A stretch of 64,000 bases of DNA, from assembly GCF_002368295.1 (NCBI RefSeq), contig NZ_AP018248.1, forward strand, positions 8,139,974 to 8,203,973, given 5' to 3'. Shown in pieces: positions 26,240-33,783 of the stretch. The notes below the pieces were generated by a model, which worked only from the letters and a program-made list of their open reading frames with translations, made no database searches and was not told the origin of the DNA. The stretch's first letter is position 1; every line of letters starts with the position of its first letter. The position numbers were made by a program, and so were the translations under genes. The DNA comes from Tolypothrix tenuis PCC 7101. GTDB lineage: Bacteria; Cyanobacteriota; Cyanobacteriia; Cyanobacteriales; Nostocaceae.

Positions 26240-27457
26240 GTGGTGAGGAAATGAGGGGGATTAAGGGGATCAATACCAATTACCCAATTCCTATTGCCCC
26301 TCATTCCCGAATTATCCAATTCCTTCTGCTTCCCAGCCCAAATTTTTATCACTTTAATAATGATCCAAATACTTGGGTAGAGGGTTTAGCAATGCTAAAC
26401 TCCTACAGAAAATTATCTGGATCAGGATTTTGGTGGATTAGTATTATCTGACCGCCTGACCCTTCTGATATTTATGATGAGTCTTTAAGCGAAGAAGATA
26501 AGATAAACCACATCTAATTTATATATACACAATGTCTATAAAGTCTATAAATCTTGTGGGGTGGGCATCTTGCCAGTGGTGTCAACTTAACGTGAAACCC
26601 GCTTAGTTGGAAGGTTTCGCCCTCACCCCCAGCCCCTCTCCCTCAGGGAGAAGGGAGCAAGAGATTCAGTTCCTTGTGCAATTAAATTCCCGATATTTGT
26701 GCCAATTTCAACAATAAAAGATAGGCATCGCCAAATGTACAATTCTTAAAAGTGCGATCGCGCACATCAGGGAATTGTAATTTTCACTTTTTTCTCAGAT
26801 ATTGGACTATATCTATCCCAAGTCATAGGAGGTAGCCAGATAAATATTCAGCATGAAGACATAGAGGAAATAACTAATGATGTTTGAACTTTTCTGCTTT
26901 ACCTTTTCCCTTCAACCCTTCCCCCTAAAAAGGGATGGGTTGAAGGTTGGGCTTTTTGTACACTAAGCTAAATCATCTATTGTCTATAGCTAGTAATACA
27001 TAATTGATGATTAATTGAGCTAGCATCATGGGAGGTTGCTATGAAAAAATAACGTTTAATCAGTCAAATTCTCAGTCCAGTACAAAAGATCTATAGAGCA
27101 TGAATCAGTTGAAACCCAGCATCCTCCAGAGAGTATTGAGCATCCAAGTGCAGATGTTTGGTTATGACTCACCTGCAAGCTAACTTATAAAAGAGGGTAA
27201 ATTTCCCGATCAAACTCTTCCTTGTTGAGGGTGAGTGAAGAGGATGTCCAAAGGCTGAGTGTATCAACTAAGACTTGTTAGACAACCTCAGAAAGAATAG
27301 TAGGAAATTTTTCTTCATACTCCATGAGATTGCTGCTATCACACAACCTATAGAGTCAGCAAAAAAATAGCTAAAACTGGCAACTGGATACATACTGATG
27401 TTATTTGATTTGCTTGAATAGCTATATTGATTAGAACGGAAATTACCACTCGTTATT
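26240..27457. other. 1.2-kb intergenic region, mostly unexplained
   Basis: No convincing gene. Around 26552-26574 is a GGGGTGGGCATCTTGCC block related to 17432-17451. At 26618-26665 is a CCCTCACCCCCAGCCCC-type repeat remnant. At 26909-26956 is a strong hairpin followed by TTTTT. At 27041 a perfect GGGAGG ribosome-binding site precedes ATGAAAAAATAA, a two-codon ORF after its ATG. The zinc-ribbon gene promoter should lie in the last 200 bases. Confidence 0.45.
26909..26956 (+). terminator. Possible intrinsic terminator
   Basis: CCTTCAACCC (26909-26918) pairs with GGGTTGAAGG (26937-26946), with an inner TCCC/GGGA pairing. GGGCTTTTT follows. It is about 670 bases from the nearest upstream gene, so either a long trailer or an unseen transcript would end here; it could also be a repeat. 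Confidence 0.45.
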
Positions 27458-27706
27458 ATGGCAAGTAAGTTAATCAGCGTTAGAGAATACACTGTTAGAG
27501 CGCATCAAAGAGAAATTCACACTCGTGTTTTTAACTTTATTTGTAAGCAGTGTAACGAGACGACAAACCGCGAGACTTATGGCCCAAGGCCTTTATATTG
27601 CGAACGTTGTCGTCCTCCCCAACCGCCAAAGAGACAGCAGCTAAAGCCAGCTGCAAAAGCGAAACCAAGACCAATGACTTACAAAAGCAACACTGATTTG
27701 GATTGA
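27458..27706 (+). CDS. Small zinc-ribbon-like protein
   Basis: An 82-residue protein with two Cys pairs (CKQC near 29-32 and CERC near 48-51) that should bind one zinc ion. A Pro/Lys/Gln-rich basic tail follows. No helix-turn-helix or enzyme motif is visible. It ends 10 bases before the next gene on the same strand, so the two are almost certainly cotranscribed. Nucleic-acid or protein binding is plausible, but I recognise no named family. Confidence 0.65.
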   Translation: MASKLISVREYTVRAHQREIHTRVFNFICKQCNETTNRETYGPRPLYCERCRPPQPPKRQQLKPAAKAKPRPMTYKSNTDLD

Positions 27707-27716
27707 TTAAGGTTTT

Positions 27717-28748
27717 ATGACTTTTAAGGGACAATTGGAACCACCTCCTGAAACTTTCCTCACACCTCTGTTGGAATTAAGAGACTACTATGCGGGGATG
27801 GTAGAAGAGTACGAACGCTTATATACACAGGCGCGATCGCATCTCGATCATGTAGAAGCTTTGTTATCTACCTGGTCACCATCACAAGAAAACCACATCG
27901 CCAAACTAGAAGCGGCTGATCTTACGCCTTCTCTTCTCCCTGCACAGAAATTTTCACCCAATGGTATTTCTGAGTCTGATCACCATTTAGAAGAGTCTAC
28001 TGCTTCGGAACTTCTAGACTCAGACAATGTAGAGGTAGATAATTCATCAGCCACTACTACCGATACTAACGAGTATCAATCTGCTAGTCCACAACCAGAA
28101 ATAGCACCTGTACCTCCGCCTAAAGAGCAAACATCCAAGGTACAAGACTATCCGATGCTACCGGAGTATCAAAACTCAGTGAATCGGATTGAAGCTATTA
28201 GAAAGCTCTTGCAAAAACATCGCGGTACAGTGTGCCATATTGATTTCATTGTGCGATCGCTATATGGAGAGTTAGAGCCTACTGTCTTCAAAGTAGTTAA
28301 AGGTAGAGTTCAATCTTCGTTGACACAAGGTAAAGGTAGTAGTTGGGTGGCAATTCCTGATGAACCTGGTTGTTATACCCTAGACTTAAGTCTACTCAGC
28401 TCAAGTAAAAGTGGTAATTCTACCAAAACTCTCACATCGAAAAAGAAGAAACCTCTGATACTTCCCAAAAACAAAGTCGTACCCATGCTCACACAATATG
28501 AGGGTCAATTTTTAATTGATGCTCTTACCTCTTTGTTAGAGGAAAATGCTGGGAGAATTATGACAGTTGCGGAAGTCATCAATGGACTTTATGGAGAAAT
28601 AGATGCTGAAGACTTGAGAGAGGTTAAAAGTAAGGTTCTCAATGAATTATCACGAGGCTATCGTACAGGAAGGTTCGCCAGAGTCCCTGACACAGTCGGA
28701 TTATATACCTGGGATAACAGTTTGATTCCCAAGAAAAAATCAAGCTAA
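27717..28748 (+). CDS. Unknown protein with two related C-terminal domains
   Basis: A 343-residue protein. Residues 1-60 are helical with a Tyr/Glu-rich coiled stretch. Residues 60-145 are acidic and low complexity. Two homologous modules follow, at about 150-235 and 258-340. Each has a helix, a (V)..SLYGE/GLYGE motif, a KGRV/KSKV helix and a final (VA)IPDEPG.YTLD or RVPDTVGLYTWD strand pair. The modules look like winged-helix (HARE-HTH-like) domains, which is inference. It is cotranscribed with the zinc-ribbon gene upstream. Its stop lies 11 bases before the target-site repeat of an inserted MITE. Confidence 0.65.
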   Translation: MTFKGQLEPPPETFLTPLLELRDYYAGMVEEYERLYTQARSHLDHVEALLSTWSPSQENHIAKLEAADLTPSLLPAQKFSPNGISESDHHLEESTASELLDSDNVEVDNSSATTTDTNEYQSASPQPEIAPVPPPKEQTSKVQDYPMLPEYQNSVNRIEAIRKLLQKHRGTVCHIDFIVRSLYGELEPTVFKVVKGRVQSSLTQGKGSSWVAIPDEPGCYTLDLSLLSSSKSGNSTKTLTSKKKKPLILPKNKVVPMLTQYEGQFLIDALTSLLEENAGRIMTVAEVINGLYGEIDAEDLREVKSKVLNELSRGYRTGRFARVPDTVGLYTWDNSLIPKKKSS

Positions 28749-28769
28749 AAGAGGGAACAGGGATGAAGG

Positions 28770-28937
28770 CATACTTGTCGGTTAAGGGGAAAAGGTTAAG
28801 GGGAAAGGGGCAAAAAAAGACCTTTAACCCTTACCCTTTCTCCTGCAAAGACGCTACGCGTAGCTTGCTTAAGCGCAGGGGTACACCTTTTCCCCCAACC
28901 AAATTAAGAGTTGACAATCCTTAACCGAGCAGTATTG
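28770..28937. mobile_element. MITE-like element with 10-bp target duplication
   Basis: A 168-bp element. The left end CATACTTGTCGGTTAA is an inverted match to the right end TTAACCGAGCAGTATTG. It is flanked by the direct repeat GGGATGAAGG at 28760-28769 and 28938-28947. It is the inverted equivalent of the element at 30870-30995; after removing a 44-bp nested insertion its length is 124 bp against 126. No coding capacity. Confidence 0.85.
28841..28884. repeat. 44-bp palindromic repeat nested in the MITE
   Basis: This block is absent from the otherwise aligned element at 30870-30995. It has CCTGC/GCAGG ends and a perfect inner palindrome GCTACGCGTAGC. It is best read as a later insertion of a small dispersed repeat. 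Confidence 0.75.
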
Positions 28938-28999
28938 GGGATGAAGGGAAATAGAAGATAGGGGAAAGAGAACAGAATTGGAGACTTAATTTTGAATCT

Positions 29000-29053
29000 C
29001 TCCCTCATCTCCCTCATCCTCCTCATCCCCCTCATCTCTCTCATCTCCCTCAT
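29000..29053. repeat. Nonamer array (CTCCCTCAT x6)
   Basis: Six tandem copies of a 9-base unit, CTCCCTCAT with small variants, lie just after the stop of the minus-strand GHL10 gene. Unlike the 7-base arrays, the unit is a multiple of three. Confidence 0.85.
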
Positions 29054-29064
29054 CCCTTCCTCCA

Positions 29065-30393
29065 CTACTCAATCCTGGCACGCAATGCCGGAGCGCGGAA
29101 TAGGGCTTGGAATCCTGCTTTTCTTTCTGCGGCTGTTTCTGGGGCATATTCCCAAAGACTTTCATAATAAAAGAAGGCTACACCTAAGCCACGTTCTTGA
29201 GCCGCTCTTACTTGAGCCTTAATTTGCTGTATGGGAACTGGGTTATTTCGTAATCCTGCCATAATCCCCACACCAGTAGGAATTACTTTTTGTGCTTGTT
29301 GGATTTCAGCGCGGGAAATATTAGTAACAAAGCTTTGAAGATTTGGACGATAAATTTGCACAATTAGCTCATCGACAATATTCAACTTAATCCAATTGAG
29401 CCAGTCTTGGAGTTGAAATTTATAAGCAAAGTCGTAGTAGTTGGGCGATACAGAGAAAATCGAGCGAGGCTTTTGCGCTTTGACAGCTTGGTTAAGTTTG
29501 ACCATGAAGGCTGTAATTTTATCTGCGCGCCAACGTACCCAATCTTGATCTTCAGCGTTACGAGGAGGGCTTTTCTTGGTTTCTTGAGTGTACAACGCCA
29601 CTGTATATGGATCGTAGCCAAATTCGTGGGGCAAACTCATGTGATCGTCAAACTGAATGCCATCAGCATCGTATTGGGTGACGTTTTCTAGCACTAGGCT
29701 AGTAATAAACTGCTGCACTTCTGGATGGAACGGATTGAGCCACATCACCTCTCCAGCCGCACTGATGGAAGTTTGACTCCCATCTCGCTTGCGTGTGAAC
29801 CAATTGGGATGCTCCATCACCAATTCTGATGTTGGTGGAGCCATAAATCCAAACTCAAACCAAGGAATTACCAACAGACCTTGACGATGGGCTTGGTTGA
29901 TTAAGTCTGCTAAAATATCATGCCCATCTGAGCCTCGTAAAACAAAGGGTTGAATCCCAGTACGCTTGGCCACAGCGCTGGGATACATGACATAGCCAGA
30001 ATTCCAGATGACAGGATAGATAGTGTTAAAGTTGAGTCGCCGTAGTTGACTCACAGCCTCCAGCACCTTGGGGCGTTCTTTAAGGATGTCCATATCGTTG
30101 TTCGTCATCCACACTCCGCGAATTTCCTCACGGGGTAACTGCGAAATCTGAGCGATCGCAGGGGTAAAATTATCAACAACGAATACCGTCAGGCAAGATA
30201 TTAAGGCAACTATCAAGTAAAGATACTTGCGTAATCTTTGGGGAAAAGTCGCCGCGCGTCTTTGTCGCCAACTTTGAACAGCAAACATTGATTTCAAAAT
30301 TGATTTCATCGGTTTTATTGATGCGTTAGCTACACACACGCGCCATAGCAGGCTTTTTTTTAGTAATCTACTCGCCATATAGTCTACAAGCAT
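29065..30393 (-). CDS. GHL10-type glycoside hydrolase-like protein (YngK-like)
   Basis: A 442-residue protein with a hydrophobic segment at about 57-80 (signal or anchor) and a TIM-barrel domain of the glycosyl-hydrolase-like 10 family (formerly DUF187). Signature parts are REEIRGVWMTN, NTIYPVIWNSGYVMYPS, VIPWFEFGF, DADGIQFDDH and SVSPNYYDF. It probably acts on cell-envelope glycans outside the membrane; the substrate is not known. The long N-terminus has several in-frame ATGs (30378, 30309, 30288), none with a clear ribosome-binding site, so the start is uncertain. Confidence 0.82.
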   Translation of the reverse strand: MLVDYMASRLLKKSLLWRVCVANASIKPMKSILKSMFAVQSWRQRRAATFPQRLRKYLYLIVALISCLTVFVVDNFTPAIAQISQLPREEIRGVWMTNNDMDILKERPKVLEAVSQLRRLNFNTIYPVIWNSGYVMYPSAVAKRTGIQPFVLRGSDGHDILADLINQAHRQGLLVIPWFEFGFMAPPTSELVMEHPNWFTRKRDGSQTSISAAGEVMWLNPFHPEVQQFITSLVLENVTQYDADGIQFDDHMSLPHEFGYDPYTVALYTQETKKSPPRNAEDQDWVRWRADKITAFMVKLNQAVKAQKPRSIFSVSPNYYDFAYKFQLQDWLNWIKLNIVDELIVQIYRPNLQSFVTNISRAEIQQAQKVIPTGVGIMAGLRNNPVPIQQIKAQVRAAQERGLGVAFFYYESLWEYAPETAAERKAGFQALFRAPALRARIE

Positions 30394-31265
30394 TTATGCT
30401 TACTAGAAAATTGGTTCAACGGTAGTTAGGCATTCCCTGTGCTGGACAAACTTGGCATCAGCGCCACTAAAGCAGACTCAGCAATTTAACTAAAATTATT
30501 GACGCAGCTAATTGTCATTGGTGCCCAATTTAGCAGAATTTATCAGCATAATAACTGGAATCTCCTTGTCAAAAATCCACTTAAGTGGTAAGGAGACAAC
30601 CCAGAAAATACTGAGAAATTTTGATTTCTGTTTAGATCATTTCACAAAACAGGGACACTTTTTACTGATGGTACATTGCGATCGCAATTGTGTGCCCTTT
30701 TCTCTAACTTCAATTAGTTTTTCTAATCTTTCTTGATGTAGAGTTCTTTATATGATAAGTCAGCGTTGATGCTTTTGCTCTACAACAGTTGACTTAATAA
30801 GCTTTAATCGCACTTACTTAAATTTTGTATAGAACTTATATTTGATTATTACCAAGCTAGGTATACTCTCAATACTGCTCGGTTAAAAATTGTCAACTCG
30901 GAATTGGGTTTAGGGAAAAGGTGAAAGGGTAAGGGTTAAAGGTTTTTTCTTGCCCCTTTTCCCCTTACCCTTTTGCCCTTAACCGACAAGTATTGGGTAT
31001 ACTCTAATCGATCTTCCCTATTTCATTCGCCCTGTACTTAACTATGCAAGTAATATCTGCGAATTAAATCTTATTAATATCTATTAGCGTATCTCGATTC
31101 TTGCAGAAAATTTATACATCTCTGCCCTCAGCTAGAAGCCCCAGGGATTGCCCTTAACTATTATTAGAAAGGAAATGTACCTCTAAATAGCAGTTGTTAC
31201 AACTATCTTTGTTGAGGAGAGAAATACATGAGGTCGTGACCTAATTAAAGTTCTGGGATTCATCT
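30394..31265. other. Intergenic region upstream of susA
   Basis: About 870 bases containing the MITE at 30870-30995. The rest is AT-rich with no convincing gene. The susA promoter is presumably in the 270 bases after the element, so the insertion could affect it. Confidence 0.45.
30870..30995. mobile_element. MITE-like element with 10-bp target duplication
   Basis: A 126-bp element. The left end CAATACTGCTCGGTTAA and the right end TTAACCGACAAGTATTG are 17-bp inverted repeats differing at two positions. It is flanked by the exact direct repeat GGTATACTCT at 30860-30869 and 30996-31005. The interior is purine-rich then pyrimidine-rich (AAGGGTAAGGG ... CCCCTTACCC), so the whole can fold into one long hairpin. 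No coding capacity. Confidence 0.88.
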
Positions 31266-33680
31266 ATGCATGAGCTAGTTCAGGCTGCTTTAAATAGTGA
31301 CGATAAAAGTGCGCTGCATCAGTTAATTCTTAATCTGAGTTCTACAGGTAAGCGTTACTTTCTCAGGAACGAAATTTTACAAGCTTTTGCTGACTATTGC
31401 CAACAATTCCAAAAGCCTACATATTTTTATCATTCTTCTTCTATAGGTCAATTAATTCATTATTGTCATGAAATTATTTTGGAAGATGACAGTATTTGGT
31501 TTGTTGTCCGACCGAGAATTGCTAGTCAGGAAGTTTGGCGATTAACATCTGATTTGGCTCAATTTGAGCTAATGACTTCCCAGGACTTGCTAGGCGTAAG
31601 AGACCGTCTAGTAAATCGCTACCAAACTCACATTTTAGATATAGATTTGCACCCTTTTTATGCAAATTCTCCCACGATTAGCGATCCCAGAAATATTGGT
31701 CAAGGTCTAGCGTTTCTCAACCGTTATTTGTGCAGCCAAGTATTAATAGACCCGCAATACTGTTTAGATGTACTGTTTAAAGTATTACATCGGCTGAACT
31801 ATGATGGTATTGGCTTGCTAATTAACGATCGCATCCAATCGGGTAATCATCTAGCCCAACAAATGCAGCAAGTCCTGAAATTCCTCAGCCAGCAACACCC
31901 TGATGCGCCTTACGAAAAATTTCGCGTTGATTTGCAAGAACTAGGTTTTGAACCAGGCTGGGGTAATACTGTCTCCCGAGTGAGAGAAACTCTAGAACTA
32001 TTCCAAAGACTGATTGAAAACCCACAACCTGCAATTTTAGAAGCATTTGTGGCGAGGATTCCGGCTGTGTTTCGTGTAGTTCTGATTTCTATACATGGTT
32101 GGGTGAGTCAAGAAGGTGCTTTAGGTAGAGATGAAACCCTCGGTCAAGTCGCCTATGTTTTAGAACAAGCGCGCAGCCTAGAAAACAAGCTGTGGGAAGA
32201 AATCAAACTTGCTGGTCTTGATGTGATAGGAATTAAACCGCAAGTAGTTATTCTCACTCGCCTAATTCCTAACTGTGAAGGGACATTTTGTAATCTCCGC
32301 CGGGAAAAAATTGAAGAGACAGAAAATGCTTGGATTTTGCGCGTACCTTTCCGAGAATTTAATCCCGAAGTTACAAATAACTGGATTTCTAAATATGAAA
32401 TTTGGCCTTATTTAGAAACATTTGCCCAAGATGCAGAACAAGAAATATTAGCTGAATTCCAAGGTAGTAAACCACATCTTTTAATTGGTAACTATACAGA
32501 TGGGAATTTAGTTGCTTTTCTGCTATCGCAAAAGCTGAAAGTTACCCATTGCCATATTGCCCATTCGTTAGAAAAGCCAAAACGTCTCTTCAGTAATCTA
32601 TATTGGCAAAATCTTGAAGAACAATATCATCTTTCAGTGCAGTATAGTGCTGATTTGATTAACATGAACGCGTCCGACTTCATTGTTACTTCTTCTTATC
32701 AAGAAATTGTCGGTACGCCAGAAAGCATGGGACAGTATGAATCATATAAATGTTTCACAATGCCGGAACTTTATCATGTGATTGATGGTATTGATTTATT
32801 CAGTCCTAAATTTAATGTTGTACCACCAGGGGTAAACGAAAGTATTTTCTTTCCCTACAGCGAAGTAGAGAAAAGAGATGAGAATCTCCGTAAACATCTC
32901 AAGGAATTACTTTTTTATCAAGAAGATGATCAAATTCTCGGTCATTTAGAAAACCCTGATAAGCGACCAATTTTAACTTTAGCGCCAATTATATCTATTA
33001 AAAATCTCGCGGGTTTGGCTGAATGCTTTGGTAAAAGTCAGGCTTTGCAAGACCATTGCAACTTATTTATTTTAACAGGCAAATTGCATCCATCAGAAGC
33101 TTCTAACCCAGAAGAAGCCGAAGAAATTCAAAAACTCCATGAGATTATCAACCAATACAATCTGCACGGTCATATTCGTTGGTTGGGAATGCGTCTACCT
33201 GGACGTGATATTAGCGAAGCTTATCGAGTCATAGCTGATAAAAAGGGAATTTATGTCCATTTTGCCAGCTTTGAAGCTTTTGGTAGAAGCATTTTAGAAG
33301 CAATGATTTCTGGTTTACCAACTTTCGCCACCCAATTTGGCGGTGCTTTAGAAATTATTGATGAACGAGAACATAAATTTACGCTTAATCCTACAGATTT
33401 AGAAGGGTCAGCCAATAAAATTGTAGAATTCTGCCATCAATGTGATACTAATTCTGAAAATTGGGAGGAAACTTCCAATTGGATGATCAGACGAGTTCGC
33501 AGTAAATATAACTGGACTATACATACTAATCAGTTACTTTTGCTAGCGAAAATTTATAGTTTCTGGAACTTTGTCGCACCAGAAAATACCGAAGCTAGGG
33601 TTCGCTATATGGAAACATTATTCCATCTAGTTTATAAACCAAGAGCAGATAAAATTTTGGAAAATCATACAAGGCGATAG
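31266..33680 (+). CDS. susA: Sucrose synthase
   Basis: SusA reversibly converts sucrose and UDP (or ADP) to fructose and NDP-glucose, and in filamentous cyanobacteria mainly cleaves sucrose to feed glycogen and cell-wall synthesis. The 804-residue length is typical. The N-terminal regulatory half is followed by the sucrose-synthase block (about 260-540) with HCHIAHSLEKPK and the PGVNESIFFP segment. A GT4 domain ends with FEAFGRSILEAMISGLPTF, the E-X7-E nucleotide-sugar motif. It is followed at 103 bases by a GH65/beta-phosphoglucomutase fusion, so both may serve disaccharide use. Confidence 0.96.
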   Translation: MHELVQAALNSDDKSALHQLILNLSSTGKRYFLRNEILQAFADYCQQFQKPTYFYHSSSIGQLIHYCHEIILEDDSIWFVVRPRIASQEVWRLTSDLAQFELMTSQDLLGVRDRLVNRYQTHILDIDLHPFYANSPTISDPRNIGQGLAFLNRYLCSQVLIDPQYCLDVLFKVLHRLNYDGIGLLINDRIQSGNHLAQQMQQVLKFLSQQHPDAPYEKFRVDLQELGFEPGWGNTVSRVRETLELFQRLIENPQPAILEAFVARIPAVFRVVLISIHGWVSQEGALGRDETLGQVAYVLEQARSLENKLWEEIKLAGLDVIGIKPQVVILTRLIPNCEGTFCNLRREKIEETENAWILRVPFREFNPEVTNNWISKYEIWPYLETFAQDAEQEILAEFQGSKPHLLIGNYTDGNLVAFLLSQKLKVTHCHIAHSLEKPKRLFSNLYWQNLEEQYHLSVQYSADLINMNASDFIVTSSYQEIVGTPESMGQYESYKCFTMPELYHVIDGIDLFSPKFNVVPPGVNESIFFPYSEVEKRDENLRKHLKELLFYQEDDQILGHLENPDKRPILTLAPIISIKNLAGLAECFGKSQALQDHCNLFILTGKLHPSEASNPEEAEEIQKLHEIINQYNLHGHIRWLGMRLPGRDISEAYRVIADKKGIYVHFASFEAFGRSILEAMISGLPTFATQFGGALEIIDEREHKFTLNPTDLEGSANKIVEFCHQCDTNSENWEETSNWMIRRVRSKYNWTIHTNQLLLLAKIYSFWNFVAPENTEARVRYMETLFHLVYKPRADKILENHTRR

Positions 33681-33783
33681 TTAAGGATGATGAGGGAGAC
33701 AAGAGGATAAGGAGAAATACCCATTACCAATTACCAATTACCAAACCCCAACTGCCAAATTGAACTAATTCAAGACATTTACG

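Noticed and set aside
27041..27052. ATGAAAAAATAA after a perfect ribosome-binding site, as a gene
   Set aside because: It encodes only Met-Lys-Lys, and the following sequence has stops in all frames without a family resemblance that I can defend. It is kept only as an observation.
28992..29222. Plus-strand ORF with a Leu/Ile/Ser repeat
   Set aside because: The repeat is simply the translated CTCCCTCAT nonamer array, and the rest is antisense to the GHL10 gene.
30512..30736. Plus-strand 74-codon ORF upstream of susA
   Set aside because: No recognisable family, no good start signal, and AT-rich intergenic composition.
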